Assembly (NCBI GenBank): GCA_964630665.1
Contig: CAZVVN010000016.1
Span: 1 to 52,280, forward strand
DNA length: 52,280 nt
Source: UBA9619 sp964630665
GTDB taxonomy: Bacteria; Pseudomonadota; Gammaproteobacteria; Arenicellales; UBA868
Direction: 5' to 3'
Made by a program: the position numbers and the translations under genes. The notes beneath the pieces are model-generated. The model was not told where the DNA came from, searched no databases, and saw only the letters and a list, made by a program, of their open reading frames with translations. Positions 25,808-34,259 of this stretch are shown here, in pieces (position 1 is the stretch's first letter; the number at the start of each line of letters is the position of its first letter).

Positions 25808-26962
25808 ATGAACCTGTTTGCCTCCCGGATGGAGACATTGCGCGCGGCGCTCGGCACTGCCGGGCTGGATGTGGCGCTGGTCAGCGACGATGACAGCGTC
25901 TATTACCTGACCGGCTTCTACGACTACCTGCACATGACCTTCGGCCGGCCGACACTGCTGGTGGTACCGGCTGACGGCGAAAGCCTGCTGATCACGCCAA
26001 CCATGGAACTCGACATGGCCGAGGCTTCAGCGGTTGTCGACCGCATCGAGCCGTGGAACGACGGCCTGGGTGAGGAGTGGCGCAAGGCACTGCCGGGCGC
26101 TCTGGCAGGGGTCGGACGGGTGGCCATTGAACCGGAGCTGATGCCGCCGGTGGTGCGTGCGTTTGTCGGTACCCTGGTCGAGGCCGGGCGCCTGGCCGAC
26201 GTCACACCGATCATCGCCGACATGCGCATGATCAAGTCAGCTGAAGAACTCGATCTTGCCCGCCACGCCGGCGAGGTCGCCAACGCCATGATGAACGCCG
26301 GCCGTACGGCGATCGGTGACGGGGTTCCGGAGTACGAAGTGGCACTGGCAACCTCCGCAGCCGGCACCCGCAAGGCCGCCGAGCTTCTGGCGGCACACTA
26401 CTGTGATGCCCGCATGTCACCCAATACCCACTTCCTGCAGATCATGGCCTCAGGCAAAGAGATCACCATGCCGCACCACCGCGCCAGCACCCGCGTGATG
26501 CGCCGTGGCGAACCGGTCTTCCTGTGCTTCTGCGGGATGACCAACTTTCACCGCTTCAAACTGGGTTTCGATCGCACCTTCTGGATCGGTGAGGTGACCG
26601 ATGCCACGCAACAGGCGGTCTACCAGACCGCGCTCGACAGTCAGGCGGCCGCCCTGGCAGTACTGCGACCCGGGGTCACAGCCGAGTCGGTGCACGCGGC
26701 CTATGCCGAGGTCATTCAGGGGGCGGGTTACGAGTATCCGTTCCGCTGCGGCCGGGCGACCGGCTACAGCTTTCTTGAGAAACCACAGCTGGTGTTTGGT
26801 GACCAGACGGTGCTGACACCCGGCATGGTGCTGGCGGTCGATGGCTCGGTGAGTATTGCTAAAACTTTCCGTGCCCAGGTGGGGGACAGCTTCATCGTGA
26901 CCGAAGACGGCTATGAGCCGCTGACCACACACCCCAAGGCCTTGGCGGAGGTGATCCTGTAA
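25808..26962 (+). CDS. M24-family creatinase/ectoine-hydrolase-like protein
   Basis: This 384-residue pita-bread-fold protein has an N-terminal creatinase domain (1-140) and a C-terminal M24 domain. The metal ligands of methionine aminopeptidase and prolidase are largely missing: CFCGMTN (240-246) stands where the first Asp should be, GYS (319-321) replaces GHG, and Asp345 and Asp360 stand where Glu ligands are expected. This points to a metal-free C-N hydrolase such as creatinase or ectoine hydrolase rather than a peptidase. AGGAG lies 7 bases before the ATG. Confidence 0.82.
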   Translation: MNLFASRMETLRAALGTAGLDVALVSDDDSVYYLTGFYDYLHMTFGRPTLLVVPADGESLLITPTMELDMAEASAVVDRIEPWNDGLGEEWRKALPGALAGVGRVAIEPELMPPVVRAFVGTLVEAGRLADVTPIIADMRMIKSAEELDLARHAGEVANAMMNAGRTAIGDGVPEYEVALATSAAGTRKAAELLAAHYCDARMSPNTHFLQIMASGKEITMPHHRASTRVMRRGEPVFLCFCGMTNFHRFKLGFDRTFWIGEVTDATQQAVYQTALDSQAAALAVLRPGVTAESVHAAYAEVIQGAGYEYPFRCGRATGYSFLEKPQLVFGDQTVLTPGMVLAVDGSVSIAKTFRAQVGDSFIVTEDGYEPLTTHPKALAEVIL

Positions 26963-26982
26963 ATAGACCTCGTCGCGACTGA

Positions 26983-27585
26983 CTAGCTGATCTCGACCTT
27001 GAGCTCGGTAGGCCCAGTGGGAGCGTTGATGCTCCAGCCCTCGATCGAGAGATCGAACGGGCATGAGGAGACCACGCAGATCAGGTCCATCAGCGCCTCT
27101 AGCGCGACGAAGCCACCGGCCGGCACCGGATTGGGCGGCGACACGAAGGTGCCGTCATCCTCGACTTTGGTGTGGGTGAAGAAATTGATCGGTTGCGGCA
27201 CCACCTCGATCGCGTGACCCAGCCGCCGCATGGCGACCTGCAGGTTCTCTGAACAGCTGGCGTGCGGCCCTTGGTAGCCCAGCTGTTCGTAGCGAAACTG
27301 ATCGCAGGCCGCAATCATCATGTCGTGCGTGCCACCGGCCCCGTCGTCGACAAAGACCAGCATCGGCCGGCGGAAGCGACTGAGCAGTATGTCACCCTGG
27401 CGCGGGTGCACATTGCCGGTCTTGACCCAGGTGTGATTGGGCGACAACCACTCGTCGGTGCTGTGCGCGTTGTAGGCAAAGAAATCCGCCGCCTGCTGAC
27501 CGTGCGGCGTGGTGATGCGCAGCTGCTGGCCCTGGCTGACATCGAAGGCCCGACCTTCCCGCGCCGGAACGACATGCTCGCTCAC
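26983..27585 (-). CDS. DUF1989 (urea carboxylase-associated) family protein
   Basis: This 200-residue protein matches DUF1989: VPAREGRAFDVSQGQQLRITTPHGQQAADFFAYNA, LSPNHTWVKTG, GGTHDMMIAACDQFRYEQLG, CSENLQVAMRRLG, PINFFTHTKVEDDGTF and a terminal CVVSSCPFDLS. The conserved Cys and His residues suggest metal binding. Members usually sit beside urea or guanidine carboxylases, but none is in this window. The start is GTG without a clear ribosome-binding site, 6 bases after the DUF6524 stop, which implies translational coupling. A link to urea released by the URC pathway is possible. Confidence 0.85.
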   Translation of the reverse strand: MSEHVVPAREGRAFDVSQGQQLRITTPHGQQAADFFAYNAHSTDEWLSPNHTWVKTGNVHPRQGDILLSRFRRPMLVFVDDGAGGTHDMMIAACDQFRYEQLGYQGPHASCSENLQVAMRRLGHAIEVVPQPINFFTHTKVEDDGTFVSPPNPVPAGGFVALEALMDLICVVSSCPFDLSIEGWSINAPTGPTELKVEIS

Positions 27586-27591
27586 GACACG

Positions 27592-28026
27592 CTAGCTGTC
27601 TGTCTCGTCGACGTCGAGCTGTCCAGTCATGCGTCGGCGTATGTGGGACCAGGAGATGCCGGCCGAAAGAACGCCCGAGAGCCCGGCAAGCACCAGCCAG
27701 GTGACCGCTACCAGGTCGTCTCTGGGGATCGGCAGGTAGGTCAGGACCATCCAGATCAGAATCCCGAAGAAAGCCACCGCAAGGGTCGTTCCGATCCAGC
27801 CCAATGAACGCATCGTGGCGCGCAGAAAGATAGCCCAACCGATCAGCAGCACGATCCCGGCGAGCGCCATCAGTACGTTTCCCTGGCTGAGATCATGGAC
27901 GATCGGCCGCACCCAGTGAAAGAAGGACCATTGGGAGGGGTTGTAGGTGGCAAACACCAGCACCAGCGCTGCCACCAGCCGGAGCAGGTAGTGGGTCCAG
28001 GTGAACTTCGTTCTTCCACGCGCCAT
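27592..28026 (-). CDS. DUF6524-like four-helix membrane protein
   Basis: The 144-residue protein has four transmembrane helices (about 9-27, 47-66, 72-92 and 103-124) and short polar ends. ATG 28026 has GGGGAGA seven bases upstream, whereas the longer open frame upstream lacks coding character. It resembles the DUF6524 family; function is unknown. It is cotranscribed with the DUF1989 gene. Confidence 0.72.
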   Translation of the reverse strand: MARGRTKFTWTHYLLRLVAALVLVFATYNPSQWSFFHWVRPIVHDLSQGNVLMALAGIVLLIGWAIFLRATMRSLGWIGTTLAVAFFGILIWMVLTYLPIPRDDLVAVTWLVLAGLSGVLSAGISWSHIRRRMTGQLDVDETDS

Positions 28027-28239
28027 GATGTCTCCCCGGCTCCTGAACTGCACGGCCCAATTTATCGATTGCACAGCGCATTGTCTATCCGTTTTCCACG
28101 GTTGCGACCAGCAGATCTTACGCTGCTTAACCTGGCCCGGGGACAGGCGTAGGATAGCCGGTGCCGGACAGTTCTTTTTACCCGGAGACAACCGAATGGA
28201 TCTGTTCAAACCCAGCTGTTGGCCTGTGATTGAAAAGTG

Positions 28240-29031
28240 ATGCAGACAGCCGCGTACCTGGATCGCATTGGCTACCAGGGATCTCTCGAACCGAGCGCTG
28301 CGACGCTCTGCCAGCTGCACCGGGCGCATTTGCTCGCGGTACCTTTTGAGAATCTCGACATTCCGCTCGGCCGGCCCATTGCCCTCTCGCTGCCGATGTT
28401 CTACGACAAGATCGTTCGGAATCGGCGCGGCGGTTTCTGTTATGAACTCAACGGGCTGTTTGGCTGGCTGCTGGAAGAGGTTGGATTTCGGGTGACAATG
28501 CTGTCTGCCCGGGTCTACGAGCAGGGTCGTTTCGGGGCTGAGTTCGGCCACATGGTTCTGATGGTCGACACCGGGGAGTGTCTGATTGCCGACGTCGGAT
28601 TCGGGGATTCGTTTCTGGAACCGCTGTCACTTGAAACGCAGGCCGGGGATCAACAGGCGGGCTGTACCTACCGCCTGACAGGACCAGAATCCGGGAAACG
28701 CCTCGAGCGGCGTCTGGAATCCAAGTGGGTGCCCCAGTACGTCTTCTCACTGACCCCCCGTCGGCTGGATGACTTCACCGCGATGTGCCAGCACCACCAG
28801 ATGTCGGCGTTGTCTCATTTCACGCGGAAGTCGGTGTGCTCACTGGCAACACAGACCGGCCGTATCACGCTCTCCAACAACCGACTGATCGAGGCGGTCG
28901 ATGGGCAGCAGACCGAACGCGAGGTGACGGCGGCGGCATACCGGGCTTTGCTCAGAACCCGCTTCGGGATAGATCTGGATGAAGCGGCACACATCGGGCA
29001 GCTCATGGCCCCGGGTAAGACCCCTGGCTAG
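28240..29031 (+). CDS. Arylamine N-acetyltransferase
   Basis: The 263-residue NAT-family enzyme has the catalytic triad Cys67 (RRGGFCYELN), His104 (FGHMVLMV) and Asp118 (IADVGFGDS), and the N-terminal VPFENLD motif. It transfers an acetyl group from acetyl-CoA to arylamines or hydrazines in the cytosol. The ATG at 28240 follows directly on an in-frame GTG; neither has a good ribosome-binding site. It is divergent from the DUF6524 gene. Confidence 0.92.
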   Translation: MQTAAYLDRIGYQGSLEPSAATLCQLHRAHLLAVPFENLDIPLGRPIALSLPMFYDKIVRNRRGGFCYELNGLFGWLLEEVGFRVTMLSARVYEQGRFGAEFGHMVLMVDTGECLIADVGFGDSFLEPLSLETQAGDQQAGCTYRLTGPESGKRLERRLESKWVPQYVFSLTPRRLDDFTAMCQHHQMSALSHFTRKSVCSLATQTGRITLSNNRLIEAVDGQQTEREVTAAAYRALLRTRFGIDLDEAAHIGQLMAPGKTPG

Positions 29032-29224
29032 AGAGCCTTTGCCCGGGACAGGTGTACGATTTGGCTTATGCAGGTCTGTGGGGTTTAATCCTAAAGCGGA
29101 TCTACCGGCATTTTTGTTTTGTCTGCTGCGTTGATGCAGGGTGTTCGACCCATTCCCATGCTGATCCCCGCTGGAAGATAAATAGAACAAGAACCCGATT
29201 AACACGTAATGAGGAGCCACAAAC

Positions 29225-29638
29225 ATGAAAATTGACGGCGGGTGTCTTTGTCGACACATCACTTACCAGGCCGAGGTGGATCCCGACAAGGTCGCGATCT
29301 GCCACTGCACGGACTGCCAGACAAATTCGGGGACCGCCTTCGGCGTGGTGGTGGGCGTCACCGATGGCCAGTTTCACCTGCTGAGCGGCACACTTAAGAC
29401 CTTTGAGAAGATCGCCGACAGCGGCACACGGCGGGCGCTCGCTTTCTGCCCGGAATGTGGCACGCGCATTCACGCGCAGACGGTCGGCGAGGGCTCATCG
29501 TTCTTCGGCCTGCGGCTCGGTACCGTGACCCAGCGCGACCAGTTGACGCCGAAGATGCAGGTCTGGTCCCGCTCGGCCCAGGACTGGCTGGAAGAGCTCG
29601 CATCGATTCCGAAGTTTGAACAGCAGCCGGAGATCTGA
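29225..29638 (+). CDS. GFA family zinc protein
   Basis: The 137-residue Mss4-like protein has the zinc cysteines CLC (residues 7-9), CHCTDC and CPECG in order. It belongs to the glutathione-dependent formaldehyde-activating (GFA) family, most of whose members do not have a proven activity. GAGGAG lies about 10 bases before the ATG. The 193 bases upstream of it hold no recognised gene. A second full-length GFA gene is at 45249-45710. Confidence 0.88.
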   Translation: MKIDGGCLCRHITYQAEVDPDKVAICHCTDCQTNSGTAFGVVVGVTDGQFHLLSGTLKTFEKIADSGTRRALAFCPECGTRIHAQTVGEGSSFFGLRLGTVTQRDQLTPKMQVWSRSAQDWLEELASIPKFEQQPEI

Positions 29639-29678
29639 CGGGCTCAGGCCCTGCCGATCTCAAAAGACCCCTCCCGCA

Positions 29679-30089
29679 ATGGACTTCGACACCAAAATCG
29701 CTATCGTCGTCCGCGATGATCTCGCCACCTGGCAGAAGCTGAACGTCACCGCGTTTCTGACCTCTGGTGTGACCGGTGCCGATCAATCACTGCTCGGTGA
29801 AGACTACCAGGATGCCGTGGGCAACAGATATTCGCCGTTACTGATCCAGCCGATCATCGTGCTCTCGGCCGACGGCAACAGAATCAAGACCATCTACCGG
29901 CGGGCCATGGACCGGGGTGTACAGCTGTCAATCTATATAGAGGACATGTTTACGACTGGCCATGATGCGGCCAACCGCGAGACCGTCAGGGCCCGGCAAC
30001 CCGAAGACCTGCCGATCGTTGGCGTCGCGCTGCGCGAGGAAAAGAAACTGGTCGACAAGATCACCAAGGGCGCCAAGATGCACAGCTAG
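29679..30089 (+). CDS. DUF2000 family protein
   Basis: The 136-residue protein fits DUF2000: KIAIVVRDDLATWQKLNVTAFLTSG at the start, GNRYSPLLIQPIIVLSADGNRIKTIYRRAMDRGVQLSIYIEDMF in the middle, and VGVALREEKKLVDKITKGAKMH at the end. The family is related to peptidyl-tRNA hydrolase 2 in fold, and its function is not settled. It starts 40 bases after the GFA gene and may share its transcript. Confidence 0.82.
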   Translation: MDFDTKIAIVVRDDLATWQKLNVTAFLTSGVTGADQSLLGEDYQDAVGNRYSPLLIQPIIVLSADGNRIKTIYRRAMDRGVQLSIYIEDMFTTGHDAANRETVRARQPEDLPIVGVALREEKKLVDKITKGAKMHS

Positions 30090-30155
30090 ACTCCTGACAC
30101 AGCAAAGTAAGATAAGAGTCAGAATTCAGACACGCACAAAGGAAAGGAGAACACT

Positions 30156-30953
30156 GTGAATTTCACCGACAAGATCGTGCTGGTGACCGGCGGCGGCAAC
30201 GGTATCGGGCGCACGAGCGCACTTCGCTTTGCCGAACACGGGGCTGCAGTGGTGGTCGTGGACAACGATGCGGCAGCGGCCGCTGACACCACCCGGCTCA
30301 TTACCGAACAGGGCGGGGACGCCCTCGATATAGCAGCCGATGTGTCACGCAGCGACCAGGTCCAGGCATACGTGGCCGCCACCGTGCACAAACACGGCCG
30401 CATCGACTGCTTTTTCAACAACGCCGGTATCGAGGGCCGGGTTGCGCCGACAGCAGAGTATGACGAGGATGTCTTCGACAGCGTGATGGCGGTCAACGTC
30501 AAGGGGGTCTTTCTGGGACTGCGGCACGTCCTGCCTGTGATGCTCGATCAAGGGTCCGGCGCGGTGGTCAACAGCGCATCGATCGCGGGACTGGTCGGTG
30601 CGCCCGGCATGCCGGCCTATGTCGCCTCCAAGCATGCTGTGATCGGCCTGACCAAGGTCGCGGCCGGAGAGGTCTCGGGCGCCGGCGTGCGCGTCAACGC
30701 AGTCTGCCCAGGTCCGATCGAAACCCGCATGATCCAGGGCCTTGCCGAGCAGATCAATCCGCAAGACCCGGAGACGGTGCATAAGGGTTACCACTCGAAC
30801 ATTCCGCTGGGCCGTTACGGCCAGGCGGATGAAGTGGCCAATGTAGTGCTTTTTCTGTGCTCGGACCTTGCGAGCAACGTGACCGGTGCACAGTATGTAG
30901 TCGATGGCGGGCGAACGGCCAGTCCCAGGGGGGTGACCAGCAAACCGGATTAG
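30156..30953 (+). CDS. Short-chain dehydrogenase/reductase
   Basis: This 265-residue classical SDR has TGGGNGIG at 11-18, NNAG at 88-91 and the catalytic Ser142, Tyr155 (YVASK) and Lys159. GTG start with AAAGGAG seven bases upstream. The substrate is unknown; the sequence resembles the glucose/3-oxoacyl-type oxidoreductases. It precedes an enolase-superfamily gene on the same strand by 121 bases, a pairing often seen in sugar-acid catabolism. Confidence 0.9.
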   Translation: MNFTDKIVLVTGGGNGIGRTSALRFAEHGAAVVVVDNDAAAAADTTRLITEQGGDALDIAADVSRSDQVQAYVAATVHKHGRIDCFFNNAGIEGRVAPTAEYDEDVFDSVMAVNVKGVFLGLRHVLPVMLDQGSGAVVNSASIAGLVGAPGMPAYVASKHAVIGLTKVAAGEVSGAGVRVNAVCPGPIETRMIQGLAEQINPQDPETVHKGYHSNIPLGRYGQADEVANVVLFLCSDLASNVTGAQYVVDGGRTASPRGVTSKPD

Positions 30954-31074
30954 CCTGATCCCTGTCTCGTGGCAGGGAACTGCGCCAAAAAGAGGGCGAA
31001 GCGTACTGTATGGATACTGCGTCTACCGTTCATGATCCACGATGTGGAACACAACAAACAGGAAACAAGAAACG

Positions 31075-32166
31075 ATGAGTGAAACCTTGACGCTGGAGTC
31101 CATTACTGCCCGTGCCGTGCTGTTGCCCCTTGCCCGACCTGTGGTCGCCCGCATAGCCCAGATCGAGCAGTGGCCGCTGATCCTGATCGATCTGCACACG
31201 CGGGAGGGAATCACCGGCCGGGCTTACCTCGAGCCCTATGTGCCCAAGTCGATGAAGTATCTGATACCTGCGCTCAATGATCTGGCTGAGTTGTTCCATG
31301 GCCAACCGGTCGCACCCGTGGACATGTACGACCAGGCACGCAGATCCCTACACTTCGTGGGCTACGAGGGTCTTGCCATGATCGCCGTCGCGGGCTTCGA
31401 CATGGCCGCCTGGGACGCGCTCGCCCGGGCTGCGGATCAGCCGCTGTGCGAGCTACTGGGGGGCTCGCGGGCCCCTGTGCTCAGCTATAACAGCAACGGG
31501 CTCTGGCTTAGTGAACCCGCAGCTGTAGCCGCAGAAGCGGTGGAATTGCTCGATGAGGGGGGGTTCACCGGGTTGAAATTGCGCATGGGCCGTACGCGGC
31601 TGGCGGACGACATCGCCACATTTGAAGCCGTGCGCGACAGCGTGGGTGAAGACGTAGCGCTGATGGTCGACTTCAACCAGGGTCTAAACAGGGCTGAAGC
31701 ACTTGTCCGCTGCCACGCCCTGGATGACCTGGGGCTGGCCTGGCTCGAGGAACCCATTGTGTATGACGATCTGGAAGGTTATGCCGAACTTGCCCGGCAG
31801 CTGAAGACACCTCTGCAGATCGGCGAGAACTTCTACGGCCCGCGGGAACTCTACAAAGCAATCCGGATGCAGGCCTCAGATCTCGTGATGCCGGATTTCA
31901 TGCGCATCGGAGGAATCACGGGCTGGTTGCGGGCTGCCCCTATAGCCGCAGCTGCTGGTATTCCCATGTCGACTCATCTTTACCCTGAGGTGGGCGCCCA
32001 TGTGCTGCGGGTGAGTGAGACCGCACATTGGCTGGAGTGGCAAAGCTGGGCGGATCCCATCCTCAGCGAACCGTATCCGATCATCGACAGTCACCTGCAC
32101 ATCCCCGATAAGCCAGGTCTGGGTCTCGACTGGGACGAAGCCGCAGTAAAAACGTATCTTTATTAG
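31075..32166 (+). CDS. Enolase-superfamily (mandelate racemase-like) enzyme
   Basis: The 363-residue protein has an N-terminal capping domain and a C-terminal barrel with the mandelate-racemase set: KLR (GLKLRMG) as the KxK-type base position, metal ligands Asp (MVDFNQG), Glu (WLEEPI) and Glu (IGENF), and a catalytic His in MSTHLYPEVGAH. It abstracts the alpha-proton of a carboxylate for racemisation or dehydration. Arg replaces the second Lys of KxK. ATG 31075 with AGGAAA upstream is preferred over the earlier frame start. Confidence 0.88.
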   Translation: MSETLTLESITARAVLLPLARPVVARIAQIEQWPLILIDLHTREGITGRAYLEPYVPKSMKYLIPALNDLAELFHGQPVAPVDMYDQARRSLHFVGYEGLAMIAVAGFDMAAWDALARAADQPLCELLGGSRAPVLSYNSNGLWLSEPAAVAAEAVELLDEGGFTGLKLRMGRTRLADDIATFEAVRDSVGEDVALMVDFNQGLNRAEALVRCHALDDLGLAWLEEPIVYDDLEGYAELARQLKTPLQIGENFYGPRELYKAIRMQASDLVMPDFMRIGGITGWLRAAPIAAAAGIPMSTHLYPEVGAHVLRVSETAHWLEWQSWADPILSEPYPIIDSHLHIPDKPGLGLDWDEAAVKTYLY

Positions 32167-32194
32167 CCGCGTGGGGCCGGAATGCTCCGATGTC

Positions 32195-32866
32195 TCATTT
32201 TGTACTGAGCTTGAGTGCAATGCCGTGCGAGTGAAGATGCATAGCGAGATCGATGACGATCTTGATCCCGACAAACACCACGATCGCCGTCACGGATAAC
32301 GGCACAGACTGCGCCGCAAAGGCACCGATCAGAACGGTCAGGTGGATAAGGATGATCCGACCATAGGGTTTCCAGAAATAACTGGCGAACCCCTTTTCCA
32401 GGTATTCCTGCCGGCCAAAAAAATTGCGCCACAACGAAAACCCGTGACTGGCAAGCAAAGCGGCGAAGAACACCGTGAGTGCCAGAAAATCGTGGTGTAT
32501 CCAGAAACTGGATTTCGAGCCGAACAACGAGACAACAAATACCCCGTGAACCAGCGTGAACAGCCCGTAGTGAAAGACAAAAAATACAATCACTCCGAAT
32601 CTATCCTTCACAGAGTTGGGATTTACCACCCTGCCATTCAGAGTGAGCTTGGTTTCTGATCTCCCCCTGGCAAAGAGCATCTTTATCACCGTATAGAACC
32701 CGACGACGATGTTCTCCAGCCAGTACAAAAAGATGACATCGAATGCGTTCCAGCCGAGGAAAATCGCACCCAGAAGCGGAATGAGATTCACCAGCACCAG
32801 GGCCAGCGCGCTGGGGACCCGAAGAGGGCCCAGCACCGCCGGCAACCCCGTGAGTCGCTCGTTCAC
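32195..32866 (-). CDS. DUF6498 multi-pass membrane protein
   Basis: This 223-residue protein has about five hydrophobic helices (19-40, 43-63, 91-117, 129-145 and 165-200). It includes the NAFDVIFLYWLENIVVGFYTVIKML stretch characteristic of DUF6498. The role is unknown. It converges with the enolase-superfamily gene across 28 bases. The ~240 bases upstream (32867-33107) hold no gene that I can support. Confidence 0.75.
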   Translation of the reverse strand: MNERLTGLPAVLGPLRVPSALALVLVNLIPLLGAIFLGWNAFDVIFLYWLENIVVGFYTVIKMLFARGRSETKLTLNGRVVNPNSVKDRFGVIVFFVFHYGLFTLVHGVFVVSLFGSKSSFWIHHDFLALTVFFAALLASHGFSLWRNFFGRQEYLEKGFASYFWKPYGRIILIHLTVLIGAFAAQSVPLSVTAIVVFVGIKIVIDLAMHLHSHGIALKLSTK

Positions 32867-33107
32867 AGTGCTTCAGGAGGCGAGGTCGTGCCGCTCACAC
32901 GAGGTGATTCAGACTGTGGTGAGATTATGAGAAATCCATGCTGTTGCCTGGACAAAGCGGAATCCTGAAAATAGAAGACGGACCTGGATATTACGCCAAA
33001 AGCGTACTTTTGAGCCCATGGGCTGCCGGTAGTGGTCTCGTCCTCGAACCACCCGTTACCATCAGGGCCACACCCGTCTACACCCTTACAGACTGAGATC
33101 GAAGACC

Positions 33108-33440
33108 ATGCAATTACCAGCGATGCCATTTACGGTGACGAACTGGAAAGACATTGACCCGCAAGTCAGCCCGGGAGAGAAGGGGTTTTCGACCATCCGC
33201 GAATTCAATGCAGGAGAACTGCGTGTTCGGTCGGTCGAATACTCACCCGGCTACCTTGCCGATCACTGGTGTGACCGCGGGCACGTGCTTTACGTCCTGG
33301 AAGGCGAGTTGATCAGCGAACTCAAAGACGGCCGGAGATTTCGACTGACCCCTGGAATGAGTTACCAGGTCTCCGATGCCGGCGACTCACCCCATCGATC
33401 GTCGACCAAAACCGGCGTCAAACTGTTTATCGTCGATTGA
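33108..33440 (+). CDS. Cupin protein with DHCW/DHWC-type motif
   Basis: This 110-residue single-domain cupin contains ADHWCDRGHVLYVLEGEL, where His residues and Glu form the usual cupin metal site, and FRLTPGMSYQVSDAGDSPHRSSTKTGVKLFIVD for the second cupin motif. The DHWC arrangement is typical of a small family of unknown function. It is a short monocistronic gene converging on the alpha/beta hydrolase with a 23-base gap. Confidence 0.85.
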   Translation: MQLPAMPFTVTNWKDIDPQVSPGEKGFSTIREFNAGELRVRSVEYSPGYLADHWCDRGHVLYVLEGELISELKDGRRFRLTPGMSYQVSDAGDSPHRSSTKTGVKLFIVD

Positions 33441-33463
33441 GACCCCTGGTGACCCGTCTGTCG

Positions 33464-34243
33464 TCACAGCCCGCTGACAAATTCCTCGATGGCGGCGTTG
33501 ACGATGTCGGGGTGGGTCATGTTCGGCGCATGGCCAGCGCCGGCGACCCGCACCAGGCCCCGGCAATCCGCTAGCTCGGCCTCGATAAGCTGCGCTTTGT
33601 CCATGGTGATCGCCTGGTCGTCCTCGCCGTGGATCAGCAGTACCGGGCAGCGGATCTGGTCCAGCCGGTGGCTGATGTCCTCGCGCGCCAGCAGTGTTTG
33701 AGCCGGATACTCCACGGACGAGCGGTCGCGGGCCTCCCAGATGGCCTGCCATTTCGCGATCAGCGCAAGCTCGCCCAGAACCAGATTGCCGACGAACTCG
33801 CCGACTTCACCGAGTGGTTCGCCGCTCTGCCAGTGGGCCAGCACCTTCTGGTAGTCTTTGATCTCTTCAGGTGTGTTGACGCCGGCCTCGCTGGCGATCA
33901 GCACGATGGCGCGCACCCGGCCACGGTGGGTGAGCGCCGCGCGCAGCGATAGAAAGCCGCCCTGGCTCATGCCGACAAACACCGCCTCACCAATACCAAG
34001 ATGATCCAGAAGTGCAACGGCGTCATCGGCCGAATCCCAGTAGCTGAAAGGGCCCGTTGCCGGTGTTTCACCGAAGCCGCGCTCGTCCCAGGCGATGCAC
34101 CGGCAGCTGGCTGAAAGCGAAACCACCTGCGCATCGAACATGGTCAGATCAAGGAAAAAGCCATGACTGAAGATCAGCACTGGGCCCTCGCCTCCGGTGT
34201 CCGTGTAATTGATCGACTGGCCATTAACCTTGGCTACCGGCAT
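33464..34243 (-). CDS. Alpha/beta-fold hydrolase (MhpC/BphD/PcaD-like)
   Basis: The 259-residue hydrolase has the oxyanion motif FSHGFFLD, the nucleophile elbow GMSQGG (Ser near residue 93), a late Asp in IHGEDDQAI and the catalytic His in GAGHAPNM. Related enzymes cleave meta-cleavage products or lactones. It is the last gene of a six-gene minus-strand run, 16 bases after the TauD-like gene. With the hydratase and VOC protein upstream it could act as a C-C or ester hydrolase in the same pathway (inference). Confidence 0.88.
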   Translation of the reverse strand: MPVAKVNGQSINYTDTGGEGPVLIFSHGFFLDLTMFDAQVVSLSASCRCIAWDERGFGETPATGPFSYWDSADDAVALLDHLGIGEAVFVGMSQGGFLSLRAALTHRGRVRAIVLIASEAGVNTPEEIKDYQKVLAHWQSGEPLGEVGEFVGNLVLGELALIAKWQAIWEARDRSSVEYPAQTLLAREDISHRLDQIRCPVLLIHGEDDQAITMDKAQLIEAELADCRGLVRVAGAGHAPNMTHPDIVNAAIEEFVSGL

Positions 34244-34259
34244 GATTCGGTTCCTTCGC

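Noticed and set aside
25807..26962. Xaa-Pro aminopeptidase (pepP/pepQ) call for the M24 gene
   Set aside because: The metal ligands needed for peptidase activity are absent.
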